From: Oscillatoriales cyanobacterium PMM_0008
Lineage (GTDB): Bacteria > Cyanobacteriota > Cyanobacteriia > Cyanobacteriales > Aerosakkonemataceae
Reading direction: 5' to 3'
Assembly (NCBI GenBank): GCA_949128025.1
Contig: CASBRD010000153.1
Span: 1-59,074, forward strand
Length of the DNA stretch: 59,074 nucleotides
Shown here: positions 43,461 to 54,971 of the stretch, piece after piece
Numbering within the stretch: position 1 is the first letter of the stretch
How the letters are laid out: each line of letters starts with the position of its first letter
The notes under the pieces: generated by a model
Told to the model about the DNA's origin: nothing
Database searches by the model: none
What the model saw: the letters and a program-made list of their open reading frames with translations, nothing else
Program-made: the position numbers and the translations under genes

Positions 43461-43584
43461 AGGATTTACGCAACTAGCACATAGAGTAGGGTGCGTCAGA
43501 GGCTGAAATACTTATTCTATAAGTATATAACTTCTTCTGACGCACCCTACAAGTTGATTTAAGTATGACAGTTGTGTAAGTCCT
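43461..43584. mobile_element. MITE-like element (arm B)
   Basis: Mirror of 15491-15614. Confidence 0.55.
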
Positions 43585-43681
43585 GTAAACGTAAAACTGC
43601 TAAGCCCTTAGAACCGGGGTTTCTGGTATTAAATCAAATTGCTAGTTACTTGCATTCGCTCTTGTTTGGAATGGGTAATGG

Positions 43682-43721
43682 GTAAGTTGTTGCGCTTTAG
43701 CGCTAAAGCGCAACAACTTAC
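43682..43721. repeat. 40-base palindrome (arm B)
   Basis: Reads the same as 15354-15393 because it is self-complementary. Confidence 0.78.
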
Positions 43722-43767
43722 CTACTAACTACTAAGTGCTTAATCATATAACTAGCAACTTGCGTTA

Positions 43768-45672
43768 TTACTGAATTGGTGTTCTAGGCTCTCGGAACCG
43801 CTGGAATAATTTGTAAATTTGGGTTGTTCCTGAACTTTTAGGCGATTCTTGTGCAGTTTCAACTGATTGATTAGGTTTGGCTTCAGGAGTTTTGGTTACT
43901 TCAGCCTTGGGTTCAGTTTGAGACGCTGGAGAATCGATCTGTGGAAGAGATTTCGATCTTACCGAGATCTCTTCGGGGGTTGGCGTCTCTATTATCTCTG
44001 GCAGTGTAGGCGGCAAACTGGGGGTAGTTTCCACTTCAATGATTGTGGGAATGGACGCAGGATTAGATAATTCCCCAGATTTTGCTTCTTGTGGAGTTTC
44101 AGTTGGCTCAGCTTTGGGTGAGATTGGCGTTTCCGGTGGAGATGGGGGTGTGGAGGGAGCGATCGATTGGGGGGTTGGTGTTTGGATTATTTCTGGCAGT
44201 GTAGGCGGCAAACTGGGGTAGGGTTGTAGCTCAACTGCGCTGGGGCTTTTGAGGCGATCGAATGATTCGCTCTTGTCCGATTCTTTTTCGTCTAATTTAG
44301 TCGGTGACAATGTGGGGGTTTCGGGTGCCAAAGCCTTCGGGAACGCTGGCATTTCAGGCTTCTGAACTGCTGGTGGAGGAGTCAATGGGGGGGTTGGTGT
44401 TGCGATCGCATTTGGCGCTGGCGGCGTGGGTGAAGGCTGTGCCGTATCCGGACGACGGAACCAATTGAAAAATCCTCCAAATCTCGGTTTTTCTAATGCT
44501 TTCGGTGCTATTGGCTCCGTTTCTGCTGGTTTGGTAGGCTCAACTTCAACTGTAGGTGTTGCCGGTGTTTCTTCAGAAGTCGGCGCAGTTGGGGCTACTG
44601 TTTCTGGCTCTAGTGTTGGCGTAGGTGCGGGTGTCGCCTCTACAGCTGGCTCAGGTGTTGGGGTAGGTGCAGGTGTCGCCTCTACAGCTGGCTCTAGTGT
44701 TGGCGTAGGTGTTGGTTCTGGTGTCTTGGGGGTGTAGTTAGGATCGACAATTCCGCGTGCTAGGGCGGCTGAAAGTTCGCCGCGAACTAGCTGGGAAAGA
44801 GTGTCTGTTCCGTTTGGTTCGTAGGTAATGAGCCTAACTATGTTGTTAAAGGCGTTATTAACGGGATTGCCCAGTTCATCGAGTAATTCTAGCTGTACCC
44901 AGTTTTTGCCCGGTTTGAAGCCTGTGAGATAAATTGGTTGCCACTCATCAATGATGAAGCTTTCGCCGTTAATGGTGCAACGAATCCGCCAATCTGCAAT
45001 GTCGTCTTCAGGATTCTCTTGGGCTACAAGGTGGAGGGGAGCGTTGGTGAGATAGAAGTCAAGCATGATTGGCTCTGCCCCGTAGCTAGCTTGAGGACTG
45101 CTGTAAGTTAACAGTGGTTGGTCGGGGTTGGGGCTGTTGTCATCTGTCTTAGTAAATATGTGGAATGTAGTTTGGGCATAAGCTCCCTCATTTTTGAAGC
45201 TCTCATCCCAGGGGCGGGAGGCGAAAACCCTGATTGTGTGAGTGCCGGGAGCTAAATCTTTATAGATTAAAGGCTGGTTTGGGTCATAAACTGCCTGGTA
45301 AGGTTGGTTGTCCAGGAAGACTTGGAGATGGGGGCCCTGACCTAGTTGCGGATCTTTAAAGATGGGCAAGTCTTGAACCTGCAATTGCACTGTGACGGTG
45401 TTATCCTCTAGAACCTCGTTAGGTTGAGGACTGAGTACCGCCACTTGAGGCTGGTAAGTTTCCAATGCCTGACGCAGCTCTTGAATGACTTGGGGAGGTG
45501 AAACTTCCGCAATCTTTACTGCATTTTCACCCGATCCCGGTTTCAAGTCCCCAGGTGTCCCAGATGGGGCGGTGCGATCGCCACAAGCTGCCAAACTCAA
45601 AATTAGTACTGCTGCTATTACGGATGTAATTAGCCCTCTCGCAGCCCTCTTGCACCAGTTTGTATCAAACAC
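43768..45672 (-). CDS. Pro/Thr-rich lipoprotein (arm B copy)
   Basis: 634 residues, GTG start at 45672. The 42-base internal repeats have identical number and variants to arm A. Confidence 0.83.
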   Translation of the reverse strand: MFDTNWCKRAARGLITSVIAAVLILSLAACGDRTAPSGTPGDLKPGSGENAVKIAEVSPPQVIQELRQALETYQPQVAVLSPQPNEVLEDNTVTVQLQVQDLPIFKDPQLGQGPHLQVFLDNQPYQAVYDPNQPLIYKDLAPGTHTIRVFASRPWDESFKNEGAYAQTTFHIFTKTDDNSPNPDQPLLTYSSPQASYGAEPIMLDFYLTNAPLHLVAQENPEDDIADWRIRCTINGESFIIDEWQPIYLTGFKPGKNWVQLELLDELGNPVNNAFNNIVRLITYEPNGTDTLSQLVRGELSAALARGIVDPNYTPKTPEPTPTPTLEPAVEATPAPTPTPEPAVEATPAPTPTLEPETVAPTAPTSEETPATPTVEVEPTKPAETEPIAPKALEKPRFGGFFNWFRRPDTAQPSPTPPAPNAIATPTPPLTPPPAVQKPEMPAFPKALAPETPTLSPTKLDEKESDKSESFDRLKSPSAVELQPYPSLPPTLPEIIQTPTPQSIAPSTPPSPPETPISPKAEPTETPQEAKSGELSNPASIPTIIEVETTPSLPPTLPEIIETPTPEEISVRSKSLPQIDSPASQTEPKAEVTKTPEAKPNQSVETAQESPKSSGTTQIYKLFQRFREPRTPIQ

Positions 45673-45891
45673 TTAACACTCCTAAACAACCAAATTCTAA
45701 GCAGAGCGGGTTTATTTACCCGATGGTTACCTTCATTCACGGCCAAAGAGCCCCTATAAGCCATCCATACGAGACTATAGCCCAAAAGGCTCAACCCCTT
45801 CTAACTATTGCCTTCAAGCTCTACTAACTCTACTAAGTTGAAGGTTAACTTAACCAATTATTTAGTTTTGTGAATGAAATGGAAATACCCC

Positions 45892-45919
45892 TTGACTTTT
45901 TGGCAAGTAGTTATAGGTT
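45892..45919 (+). promoter_or_regulatory. Candidate distal psaA promoter (arm B)
   Basis: TTGACT at 45892-45897 and TAGGTT at 45914-45919, read on the plus strand. Confidence 0.38.
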
Positions 45920-45982
45920 AAAAGTAAATGTATGTCTTCGCTCTAGCAAATTTGAATTATTGTTAACTGCTGATCGATAGGT

Positions 45983-46025
45983 TGGGAGGGTAGTCATATA
46001 ATTCATCAGAAGGAACACCCTCCCA
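45983..46025 (+). promoter_or_regulatory. psaA leader stem-loop (arm B)
   Basis: TGGGAGGGT / ACCCTCCCA stem, mirror of 13050-13092. Confidence 0.48.
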
Positions 46026-46168
46026 GCAACGAGGTCGCCCACAGCACTTTAATAGTTCGGTCGGCGTCTTTTGTGGCCTAAGTGGTGGAGGGCTTCAGTT
46101 CAAAATCCTCAAAAGCGAGTTCAGACGAGTTAATCCTCGTGCCTTAGTAAAAAGAGAGGAGAGTCTTC

Positions 46169-48424
46169 ATGACGAAAAGTCCTCCGGAGCGTGAGGCAAA
46201 GGTAAGGGTTGTAGCAGATAAAGATCCGGTTCCCACTTCTTTTGAAAAGTGGGCTCAGCCCGGTCACTTTGACCGTACCCTCGCCAGAGGTCCAAAAACC
46301 ACAACGTGGATTTGGAACCTACACGCCAACGCCCATGATTTCGATACCCATACCAGTGACCTAGAAGATATATCGCGCAAGATCTTCAGCGCTCACTTCG
46401 GTCACTTGGCTGTCATTTTTGTCTGGTTGAGCGGCATGTATTTTCATGGCGCTCGGTTTTCCAACTACGAAGCTTGGCTAACCAATCCGACTGGGATTAA
46501 ACCCAGTGCCCAGGTTGTTTGGCCGATCGTAGGTCAACAAATTCTAAATGCTGATGTAGGTGGCGGCTTCCACGGAATTCAGATCACTTCCGGTCTGTTC
46601 TATATGTGGCGTGCCGCTGGCTTCACAAACGGATTCCAGCTTTACTGCACTGCTATCGGTGGTCTGGTCATGGCAGCGCTGATGCTGTTTGCTGGCTGGT
46701 TCCACTATCACAAGCGGGCTCCCAAACTGGAATGGTTCCAAAATGTGGAGTCGATGATGAACCACCACTTAGCGGGGTTGCTAGGTTTGGGCTCTCTGGG
46801 TTGGGCTGGTCATCAGATTCACGTAGCTTTGCCGGTTAACAAGCTGTTGGATGCTGGTGTGGCGCCTGGAGACATTCCTCTGCCCCATGAGTTCATCTTG
46901 AACAAGGACTTGATGGCAGAGCTATATCCCAGCTTCAAGCAGGGGTTAGTGCCTTTCTTCACTTTGAACTGGGGTCAGTATGCTGACTTCCTGACTTTCA
47001 AGGGTGGCTTGAACCCGGTGACTGGTAGCTTGTGGTTGACAGATACAGTGCATCACCACTTGGCGATCGCAGTTCTGTTCATCATCGCTGGCCATATGTA
47101 CCGTACAAACTGGGGTATTGGCCACAGCATGAAGGAAATTCTAGAGAACCACAAGGGCCCTTTCACAGGTGAAGGCCATAAGGGACTCTATGAGGTTCTG
47201 ACGACTTCTTGGCACGCTCAACTGGCTATTAACTTAGCCATGATGGGATCGCTGTCGATCATTGTCGCCCAACATATGTATGCGATGCCTCCGTATCCGT
47301 ACTTGGCGGTGGACTATGCGACGCAGTTGTCCATCTTCACGCACCATATGTGGATTGGTGGCTTCTTGATCGTAGGTGGAGCGGCTCACGGTGCCATCTT
47401 TATGGTGCGGGATTACGATCCGGTGGTGAACCAAAACAATTTGCTCGATCGAGTCCTCCGACACAGGGACGCTATCATTTCTCACCTGAACTGGGTGTGT
47501 ATGTTCTTGGGCTTCCACAGCTTCGGCTTGTATGTCCATAACGACACCATGCGTGCGTTCGGTCGTCCCCAAGATATGTTCTCGGATACGGCGATTCAGC
47601 TGCAACCAGTGTTTGCACAGTGGATTCAAAATATCCACACTCTAGCTCCAGGCACTACTGCTCCTAATGCGTTGCAGCCTGCTAGCTATGCCTTCGGCGG
47701 CGGTATTGTTGCTGTGGGCGGTAAGGTGGCGATGATGCCGATCGCTTTGGGTACGGCGGACTTTTTGGTTCACCATATCCATGCGTTCACCATTCACGTC
47801 ACCGTCCTGATCCTGCTCAAAGGTGTGCTGTTTGCCCGTAGCTCTCGTCTGGTTCCAGACAAGGCTAATTTGGGCTTCCGGTTCCCCTGCGATGGGCCGG
47901 GTCGTGGTGGTACTTGCCAAGTATCTGGTTGGGACCATGTATTCCTGGGTCTGTTCTGGATGTACAACTCGATTTCGGTTGTGTTGTTCCACTTCAGTTG
48001 GAAGATGCAGTCGGATGTATGGGGGACTCTGGATGCGGATGGTACGGTGTCTCACATTACGGGCGGTAACTTTGCCCAAGGTGCGCTGACAATTAACGGT
48101 TGGTTGCGTGACTTCTTGTGGGCGCAAGCTTCGCAGGTGATTCAGTCCTACGGGACGGCTTTGTCTGCTTATGGTTTGATTTTCTTGGGCGCTCACTTTG
48201 TGTGGGCATTTAGCCTGATGTTCTTGTTCAGTGGTCGTGGCTACTGGCAGGAGTTGATCGAATCTATTGTTTGGGCTCACAACAAGCTAAAGGTGGCTCC
48301 AGCGATTCAGCCTCGCGCTCTGAGTATTATTCAGGGTCGGGCTGTGGGGGTTGCTCATTACCTCCTGGGAGGGATTGCTACTACATGGGCATTCTTCCTG
48401 GCTCGAACAATTTCATTAGGATAA
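46169..48424 (+). CDS. psaA: PsaA (arm B copy)
   Basis: 751 residues, preceded by AGAGGAGAG. A true second psaA would be expected to show at least silent differences; I found none in the stretches compared. Confidence 0.96.
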   Translation: MTKSPPEREAKVRVVADKDPVPTSFEKWAQPGHFDRTLARGPKTTTWIWNLHANAHDFDTHTSDLEDISRKIFSAHFGHLAVIFVWLSGMYFHGARFSNYEAWLTNPTGIKPSAQVVWPIVGQQILNADVGGGFHGIQITSGLFYMWRAAGFTNGFQLYCTAIGGLVMAALMLFAGWFHYHKRAPKLEWFQNVESMMNHHLAGLLGLGSLGWAGHQIHVALPVNKLLDAGVAPGDIPLPHEFILNKDLMAELYPSFKQGLVPFFTLNWGQYADFLTFKGGLNPVTGSLWLTDTVHHHLAIAVLFIIAGHMYRTNWGIGHSMKEILENHKGPFTGEGHKGLYEVLTTSWHAQLAINLAMMGSLSIIVAQHMYAMPPYPYLAVDYATQLSIFTHHMWIGGFLIVGGAAHGAIFMVRDYDPVVNQNNLLDRVLRHRDAIISHLNWVCMFLGFHSFGLYVHNDTMRAFGRPQDMFSDTAIQLQPVFAQWIQNIHTLAPGTTAPNALQPASYAFGGGIVAVGGKVAMMPIALGTADFLVHHIHAFTIHVTVLILLKGVLFARSSRLVPDKANLGFRFPCDGPGRGGTCQVSGWDHVFLGLFWMYNSISVVLFHFSWKMQSDVWGTLDADGTVSHITGGNFAQGALTINGWLRDFLWAQASQVIQSYGTALSAYGLIFLGAHFVWAFSLMFLFSGRGYWQELIESIVWAHNKLKVAPAIQPRALSIIQGRAVGVAHYLLGGIATTWAFFLARTISLG

Positions 48425-48447
48425 GGGCGAGGAGGATTTTGTAAGAT

Positions 48448-50673
48448 ATGGCAACAAAATTTCCCAAGTTTAGCCAAGATTTAGCGCAAGACCCGACTAC
48501 TCGTCGGATTTGGTACGGGATTGCTACGGCGCATGACTTTGAGAGCCATGACGGGATGACTGAGGAGAATCTTTACCAAAAGATTTTCGCTTCTCATTTC
48601 GGTCATATTGCGATCATCTTTCTGTGGACTTCGGGCAATCTGTTCCACGTGGCTTGGCAAGGCAATTTTGAACAGTGGATTAAGGACCCGCTGAATGTGC
48701 GTCCGATCGCTCATGCGATTTGGGACCCTCAGTTTGGGGCACCGGCAGTAGATGCTTTCACGCAAGCTGGTGCTAACTATCCGGTGAACATTTCCTACTC
48801 TGGTTTGTATCAGTGGTGGTACACGATCGGTGTGCGGACGAACAATGACCTGTATCAAGGTGCGTTGTTCCTCCTGGTGCTGTCGGCGGTGTTCCTGTTT
48901 GCGGGCTGGCTGCACTTGCAACCGAAGTTCCGTCCTAGCTTGTCTTGGTTCAAGAGTGCTGAGTCTCGCCTCAACCACCATCTGGCTGGTTTGTTCGGTG
49001 TCAGTTCTCTGGCTTGGACGGGTCACTTGGTTCACGTTGCTATCCCGGAGGCTCGCGGACAGCACGTGGGTTGGGATAACTTCCTGTCCACTCTGCCGCA
49101 TCCGGCTGGTTTGGCTCCGTTCTTTACGGGTAACTGGGGAGTATATGCCCAGAACCCGGATACGGCGGAACAGTTATTCGGTACGGCTCAAGGTTCGGGA
49201 ACGGCTATCCTGACGTTCTTGGGTGGTTTCCATCCCCAAACTCAGTCTCTGTGGTTGACGGATATTGCTCATCACCATTTGGCGATCGCAGTTCTGTTTA
49301 TCATCGCTGGTCATATGTACCGGACGAATTTCGGGATTGGCCACAGTATCAAGGAAATGCTCAATGCCAAGAATTTCTTTGGCATGAAGACTGAAGGCCC
49401 GTTCAACCTGCCTCACCAAGGGTTGTACGATACCTACAACAATTCGTTGCACTTTCAGTTGGGTATTCACTTAGCTGCACTCGGTGTTGTAACTTCTCTG
49501 GTGGCGCAGCATATGTATGCGTTGCCTCCCTACGCTTTCTTAGCGCAGGACTACACAACGGTGGCAGCGCTGTACACTCACCACCAGTACATCGCCGGTT
49601 TCATCATGGTCGGTGCTTTCGCCCACGGAGCGATCTTCTGGGTGCGGGACTACGACCCTGAGCAAAACAAAGGCAACGTGCTGGAGCGCGTCCTACAGCA
49701 CAAAGAAGCGATTATCTCTCACTTGAGTTGGGTGTCGCTGTTCTTGGGCTTCCACACGCTGGGCTTGTATGTCCACAATGATGTGATGCAGGCTTTTGCG
49801 ACGCCGGAGAAGCAAATCTTGATTGAGCCGGTGTTTGCCCAGTTCATTCAAGCTGCTCACGGTAAAGTGTTGTACGGCTTTGACACGCTGCTGTCTAACC
49901 CGGATAGTATTGCTTCGACGGCTTGGCCGAACCACGGTAATGTGTGGTTACCTGGCTGGTTGGATGCAATCAACAACGGCACTAACTCTCTGTTCCTGAC
50001 GATCGGCCCTGGCGATTTCTTGGTTCACCATGCGATCGCTCTGGGTCTGCATACCACCACTCTGATCTTGGTGAAGGGTGCGTTGGATGCTCGCGGTTCT
50101 AAGCTGATGCCGGACAAGAAGGATTTCGGCTATGCTTTCCCTTGCGATGGTCCTGGTCGTGGTGGTACTTGCGATATCTCTGCTTGGGATTCGTTCTACC
50201 TGGCGATGTTCTGGATGCTCAACACGATTGGTTGGGTAACTTTCTACTTCCACTGGAAGCATCTGGGCATTTGGCAAGGCAATGTGGCTCAGTTCAATGA
50301 GTCTTCTACATACCTCATGGGCTGGCTGCGCGACTACCTCTGGCTGTACTCGTCTCAGCTGATTAACGGGTACAACCCCTACGGCATGAACAACTTGGCG
50401 GTCTGGTCTTGGATGTTCCTCTTCGGACACCTAGTTTGGGCTACTGGCTTCATGTTCCTGATTAGCTGGCGCGGTTACTGGCAAGAGTTGATCGAAACTC
50501 TGGTGTGGGCTCACGAGCGCACTCCTCTGGCGAACCTGGTTCGCTGGAAAGACAAGCCAGTTGCTATGTCTATAGTTCAAGGTCGTCTGGTTGGTCTAGC
50601 TCACTTCACAGTTGGCTACATCTTGACCTACGCGGCATTCCTGATTGCCTCGACTGCTGGGAAGTTCGGTTGA
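48448..50673 (+). CDS. psaB: PsaB (arm B copy)
   Basis: 741 residues, 23 bases after psaA, with GAGGAGG before the ATG. Confidence 0.96.
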   Translation: MATKFPKFSQDLAQDPTTRRIWYGIATAHDFESHDGMTEENLYQKIFASHFGHIAIIFLWTSGNLFHVAWQGNFEQWIKDPLNVRPIAHAIWDPQFGAPAVDAFTQAGANYPVNISYSGLYQWWYTIGVRTNNDLYQGALFLLVLSAVFLFAGWLHLQPKFRPSLSWFKSAESRLNHHLAGLFGVSSLAWTGHLVHVAIPEARGQHVGWDNFLSTLPHPAGLAPFFTGNWGVYAQNPDTAEQLFGTAQGSGTAILTFLGGFHPQTQSLWLTDIAHHHLAIAVLFIIAGHMYRTNFGIGHSIKEMLNAKNFFGMKTEGPFNLPHQGLYDTYNNSLHFQLGIHLAALGVVTSLVAQHMYALPPYAFLAQDYTTVAALYTHHQYIAGFIMVGAFAHGAIFWVRDYDPEQNKGNVLERVLQHKEAIISHLSWVSLFLGFHTLGLYVHNDVMQAFATPEKQILIEPVFAQFIQAAHGKVLYGFDTLLSNPDSIASTAWPNHGNVWLPGWLDAINNGTNSLFLTIGPGDFLVHHAIALGLHTTTLILVKGALDARGSKLMPDKKDFGYAFPCDGPGRGGTCDISAWDSFYLAMFWMLNTIGWVTFYFHWKHLGIWQGNVAQFNESSTYLMGWLRDYLWLYSSQLINGYNPYGMNNLAVWSWMFLFGHLVWATGFMFLISWRGYWQELIETLVWAHERTPLANLVRWKDKPVAMSIVQGRLVGLAHFTVGYILTYAAFLIASTAGKFG

Positions 50674-50708
50674 TCTGCAACCTAGCTTTGTAGGTAATTA
50701 AACAAAGT

Positions 50709-50759
50709 CCCCTGCCTCGGCGCGGAGTTTACGCTTCGCGAACAGGCAGGGGATTTTTT
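50709..50759 (+). terminator. psaAB terminator (arm B)
   Basis: CCCCTGCCT / AGGCAGGGG stem then ATTTTTT, read directly. Confidence 0.85.
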
Positions 50760-50796
50760 AAATAGCAGTTAATTAAGAGGAGTGGAGTAAGTTTGT

Positions 50797-51141
50797 ATGG
50801 CTAGATTTCCAGAGGAAACTATAACAACAGTCTTGCATTTACAGCGGCTGCTTCTTTTAGGAATTGATGAAGCCAAAGCAGCAGAAGCCGCTATTTTTGA
50901 ACGGTATGGGGAGACAGATGCAACTGCTACAGTGTTAGAGCAGCTGCAAAATGCGGCAGAACGCTTAAGAGTCCCTTACTTAGGTCTGTTCCAGCTATTG
51001 CTGAGGATTGCTGAAGCTCAACCTATGGCTCCTCCTGCTATGCTGAATTCATTGGCTCAAACAATTGGGCGATCGCAAGCCGCCGTCGATGCTTCAGCAG
51101 CAAGTGTTCAAGAAGCTAAAAGGGATTGGAATATACTATGA
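50797..51141 (+). CDS. Hypothetical helical protein, 114 aa (arm B copy)
   Basis: ATG at 50797 with GAGGAGTGGAG upstream; stop overlaps the next start (ATGA at 51138). Confidence 0.67.
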   Translation: MARFPEETITTVLHLQRLLLLGIDEAKAAEAAIFERYGETDATATVLEQLQNAAERLRVPYLGLFQLLLRIAEAQPMAPPAMLNSLAQTIGRSQAAVDASAASVQEAKRDWNIL

Positions 51142-51353
51142 CTCAACAACCGAAACTTCCCGATCCAGAGAAAGTTAAAAAAACCGTTGCTATGTTACGG
51201 GAAAGCAATCACCAGCTTGAAGCTGTAGCTCTAGAAATAGATGAACTCATTGCTATGGTAGAAGCAGAGATCCGCAACAGCCCTATAAATGTTCACCGTA
51301 GGGAAAGGGCAAAGCGTTTAGCTGAGTCTGTTAATCAAGAATTGCCGGGATAA
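51138..51353 (+). CDS. Hypothetical coiled-coil protein, 71 aa (arm B copy)
   Basis: Mirror of 7722-7937, translationally coupled to the preceding gene. Confidence 0.67.
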   Translation: MTQQPKLPDPEKVKKTVAMLRESNHQLEAVALEIDELIAMVEAEIRNSPINVHRRERAKRLAESVNQELPG

Positions 51354-51413
51354 AGAATTGGGTTCAATAATATCTTGTTGGTCGTATTATCTCATTACGA
51401 AAGGCACTGTCTC

Positions 51414-51707
51414 ATGAACGCAGACGCTATGAACAATACCTCAAGAACCGATTGGGCTAGAATCGACGCGATGAGCGATGAGGATATCGACACCTCTGAT
51501 ATTCCATCGCTATCAGGGGAGTTTTTTGCCAAAGCGCAATTGCGAATGCCCAAGTTGCCTGTAAAAGTATCGGTTCAAGTCGATTCCGAAACTTTTGCTT
51601 GGTTTCAAGCGCAAGGAGAAGGTGTCGAACAGCAGATGTCTGTAGCGTTGAAAATTTATGCTGAGGCACACAAAGCCGGTTCACCATCTGCGGCAAAGCC
51701 AGCATAA
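51414..51707 (+). CDS. BrnA-like antitoxin (arm B copy)
   Basis: 97 residues from ATG at 51414 (alternative ATG at 51429). No BrnT-like gene on this side either. Confidence 0.67.
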   Translation: MNADAMNNTSRTDWARIDAMSDEDIDTSDIPSLSGEFFAKAQLRMPKLPVKVSVQVDSETFAWFQAQGEGVEQQMSVALKIYAEAHKAGSPSAAKPA

Positions 51708-51850
51708 CCCGACAAGCTAGGTATAGGTCGTAATTTCTCTTAATTTTCACTGGATCGAAATCTGGAAAAAACTGCTATAAAAAATATATTTTTATATAGA
51801 TGAGAGTTTCGTCTATTTATTGTATGTGTGGGAATAGCATAAAGTTTCCT

Positions 51851-51875
51851 CCCCAGTTTGACTGCTGGGGTTTTT
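51851..51875 (+). terminator. Small-gene cassette terminator (arm B)
   Basis: CCCCAG/CTGGGG stem followed by TTTTT. Confidence 0.63.
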
Positions 51876-51904
51876 CTGTTAGTCTACAGCGCACGCAGCC
51901 TCTG

Positions 51905-51939
51905 ATACCAAATCCGCAACGATTACCCGGATTTGGTAT
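51905..51939. repeat. ATACCAAATCCG inverted repeat (arm B)
   Basis: Mirror of 7136-7170. Confidence 0.5.
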
Positions 51940-51944
51940 GAAAC

Positions 51945-51977
51945 AAAAAAAATCCCATACCTGCGGGTAAGGGATTT
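51945..51977 (-). terminator. psaL-psaI terminator (arm B)
   Basis: AAATCCC/GGGATTT stem; the T run shows as AAAAAAAA from 51945. Confidence 0.83.
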
Positions 51978-52035
51978 GTGAAAATTTAGAGGTGAACTTC
52001 AGCCTACTTAGATAGGGTTTAAAACAAAACTGCTA

Positions 52036-52155
52036 TTAAGCAGCATCGTTTTCAATGTAGATGAATAACAAACCCATAACTATCGTAGGCAACAGCCAGG
52101 TAATTACGGGGATGAGAATCCAGGGCAAGAAGGAAGCTGCGTATGAACCTGTCAT
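52036..52155 (-). CDS. psaI: PsaI (arm B copy)
   Basis: 39 residues, ATG at 52155; too short for default gene finders. Confidence 0.9.
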   Translation of the reverse strand: MTGSYAASFLPWILIPVITWLLPTIVMGLLFIYIENDAA

Positions 52156-52222
52156 GTCAAAATCTCCAAAAAGGGTAAAGTACTGCGGCTATTTTAAGAG
52201 ATGTGCTGCCTTGAAGTACCCA

Positions 52223-52249
52223 CCACTAATCGTAGTACCGATATAGTGG
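52223..52249 (-). other. psaL-psaI spacer stem-loop (arm B)
   Basis: CCACTA/TAGTGG, mirror of 6826-6852. Confidence 0.42.
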
Positions 52250-52270
52250 GGGGTCTTGGTTAAAAAGGGT

Positions 52271-52777
52271 TTAGTGATGAACTACACCACGGAAAATCGC
52301 ATCTACGACACCGAAATTTTCTAGTAGGAAGTAGGCAACGAAAGCGCCTCCCATTGCACCTACAAAGAAACCAGCTGTCACTTGGCTCCAGCCGTCAGCG
52401 GTTTTCCATTGATCGGGAGCTTGAGGATTCGAGCTGGGTATAGTCTTTCCGTCTTGGAAAGAGGCGATCCCGTAAACGGACATACAGGCAGTCGCGATGA
52501 GAATCAACGCTAGACCTGAAATCAATCCGCCTAGATTGGCAGCTTCTGCATAATCGCGTAATGGACCGAACTTAACCCAGGGGCCGATCAGGAAATAGCC
52601 GTGAGCCATGCCAATTTCCAATCCGCGCAGGATAGGAGATAGACCTTTGCGGTAGGCTGGCAGATTACCGATGAAAGCCCTGGTAAAATCAGAATCGCTA
52701 ATTGGGGTGGAAAGATGACCGACAAACGGGTCACCGTTATAGGGTTTGATAAGCTCTGTATCTCTGGGATCGGCCAT
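52271..52777 (-). CDS. psaL: PsaL (arm B copy)
   Basis: 168 residues, ATG at 52777. Confidence 0.95.
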   Translation of the reverse strand: MADPRDTELIKPYNGDPFVGHLSTPISDSDFTRAFIGNLPAYRKGLSPILRGLEIGMAHGYFLIGPWVKFGPLRDYAEAANLGGLISGLALILIATACMSVYGIASFQDGKTIPSSNPQAPDQWKTADGWSQVTAGFFVGAMGGAFVAYFLLENFGVVDAIFRGVVHH

Positions 52778-53062
52778 ATCTATTATTCCTGTTTGTTTGA
52801 GAATCTACAGAAGAACTTGAAGTACCGCTAAGACTGCCGGGAGATTTCTCAACGGTTCAGTTAAGCTCATATTCTAAGCAACGAGGGGTAGCCTAATCGC
52901 AGAATGAGTTCTGACCTTTACAAAAGTTCATCGGGGCAAGAATACAAACTATTCCTGATTCATTTTTTGTAAGGAAAGAACAACATCAAGTGATATATGT
53001 CAAGGACTAAAAGTACGATCGCGCCGGATGGCATATTGCGCCGCCTTTCCTAGCCATTCCCA

Positions 53063-54634
53063 TCAAAACCGCTGACCAGTAGTGATTTCCAATCGGGCCT
53101 CGCCGCGATCGCTCAACCCAAAGTCGGCCCGAATTAGCCCCAAGGGCGATCGCACTCGTAATCCCAGTCCATAACCAAAACCGCTTCCTGGTTTATCCCG
53201 TATTACACCGGGTTCCCCAACCACCGTATCGCCAGATCCCAAATCCGAGGCGAAATCAGCAAAGACAACCCCTCCCACCCGCCAAACGATCGGGAAACGA
53301 TATTCTACAGAACCCAACACATAACTGCGACCGCTACCGACTCCACCCCCTCCGTATCCGCGTACAGAATTGAAACCGCCCAGATTAAAGGCTTCAGCGG
53401 GTGGAAATTCGCCAAATATCGTGCCAGCCTGTAAATTAAAAGCTAACATTTCTGTCAATTCGGGATTTTGTGCTGGTTTACCTCTGCCGATTAAGTCGAT
53501 CGGCACATACTGAATATAGTTGGCCCGCAGTCGGTTGATTAAAACATTGCCTAATCCAATCGGAATCGACTGTTCGGTGCTAAAAGTCAGGATAGAACCT
53601 TGAGTCGGATAGGAACGGCTAGAGCGTCTATCTCTACTCACCGCAAAAGATACCGTCACCAAATCATCAATCCCCTTACCGCTAAGAGATAAGGGATTGC
53701 CAAATTCATCCACTGGCGAAACCCGCCAATTGGCATCGCGAATACTAATCCGGGTGTAATTCAAACCCAGCGACCCATCCCAGTCATCAAAAGACCGCAA
53801 AAGCGCCACAGAACCGCCAAATCTTCCCTCCCGTGGATCGTCGTCGTTGAGCAAATCGATCTCATCGCCAAAGGTACGGGAAAAATTGCGACGGCGAAAA
53901 GCGCGAACGCTATATCCTAAGCGGTTTGATTCGCTGGCGCGATAAGGGTCGGTGAACTCTACATCAAATTGGGCATCTTGGCGGCTAATCTGTAACTTGC
54001 CACCTAGTTGTTGGTTGATCCCGCCTAGATTGGCGTCTCGATAGCCTACAGTACCGTAGATCCCTATATCATCGTTATTATAGCCAGCGCCGTAATTTAC
54101 AGAAGGGTAGCGACGCTCCTTGATGTCGTAGATGATGGTAACGCCATCACTATCTGACACAAGAGAAACATCAACTTTGTCAATGAATTCCGATCGCCTC
54201 AGTCGCCGCAAGTCTGACTCAAGCACTCCTTGTCGGAACACCTGACCCGGTTTGAGTCGTAATTCGCCTAAAAGATAATCTTTGCGGGTACGACCCTCGA
54301 TCGGTTCACCTTTGCGATCGACAAAGCGAATCTCGATATCTCTGATAACTGGGGATTGGGGATTGGGGACTGGGAAAGAATCATTTTTTTGTGCGATCGG
54401 CAATTGGTTATAATTAGCGATCGGCAATAAATCGTTGGCATTTGTGGAAGTACTGCCTTCAGGTGCTATTGCTTCCAGAGGCATTGGTGCTAAAACATGG
54501 GTAGCCAACTGCGGGGTAGGAGATGGGGAACTGGCGATCTGGGTAAGACCCAGATCTGTTCCACAGATCGCATCATGAGATTCCCAAATAGCCAGAGACG
54601 CCAAAGTTAAAATTGCCACAGTGTGAACACGCAT
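53063..54634 (-). CDS. Omp85-family outer-membrane protein (arm B copy)
   Basis: 523 residues from ATG at 54634; the barrel ends in Phe just before the stop at 53063. Confidence 0.83.
   Translation of the reverse strand: MRVHTVAILTLASLAIWESHDAICGTDLGLTQIASSPSPTPQLATHVLAPMPLEAIAPEGSTSTNANDLLPIANYNQLPIAQKNDSFPVPNPQSPVIRDIEIRFVDRKGEPIEGRTRKDYLLGELRLKPGQVFRQGVLESDLRRLRRSEFIDKVDVSLVSDSDGVTIIYDIKERRYPSVNYGAGYNNDDIGIYGTVGYRDANLGGINQQLGGKLQISRQDAQFDVEFTDPYRASESNRLGYSVRAFRRRNFSRTFGDEIDLLNDDDPREGRFGGSVALLRSFDDWDGSLGLNYTRISIRDANWRVSPVDEFGNPLSLSGKGIDDLVTVSFAVSRDRRSSRSYPTQGSILTFSTEQSIPIGLGNVLINRLRANYIQYVPIDLIGRGKPAQNPELTEMLAFNLQAGTIFGEFPPAEAFNLGGFNSVRGYGGGGVGSGRSYVLGSVEYRFPIVWRVGGVVFADFASDLGSGDTVVGEPGVIRDKPGSGFGYGLGLRVRSPLGLIRADFGLSDRGEARLEITTGQRF
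54348..54374. repeat. STRR1-type heptamers in the Omp85 gene (arm B)
   Basis: Appears as ACTGGGG/ATTGGGG units. Confidence 0.7.
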
Positions 54635-54699
54635 AATCAATGGTTCATAGTTTAGGAAAAACAATAGAGAATATTGCCAAAGTCAATATACTTCATCCA

Positions 54700-54743
54700 A
54701 TTCATCTGCGTTTATCCGCGTTTATCTGCTTTCATCTGCGGTA
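54700..54743. repeat. GCGTTTATCCGCG-type direct repeat (arm B)
   Basis: Mirror of 4332-4375. Confidence 0.42.
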
Positions 54744-54861
54744 AAAAATCAGAGATTCGTATTTTGGCAAGAAGTCTAATGTCTACCACGAACAATGAAC
54801 CACAAACCATAAAACAAACTTGATATATTATATCATGTCCTGTCAATCACTTATGATATCT

Positions 54862-54939
54862 GTAGGTTAGGCCCTTGGAACGAAACCCAACCCGAACTTA
54901 AAGCTAAAGTTGGGTTTCACTCTGTTCAACCCAACCTAC
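54862..54939. repeat. Nested GTAGGTTGGG palindrome (arm B)
   Basis: Mirror of 4136-4213. Confidence 0.57.
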
Positions 54940-54971
54940 GGCTAACTACAATTTAGATGCGTGAGAACTTA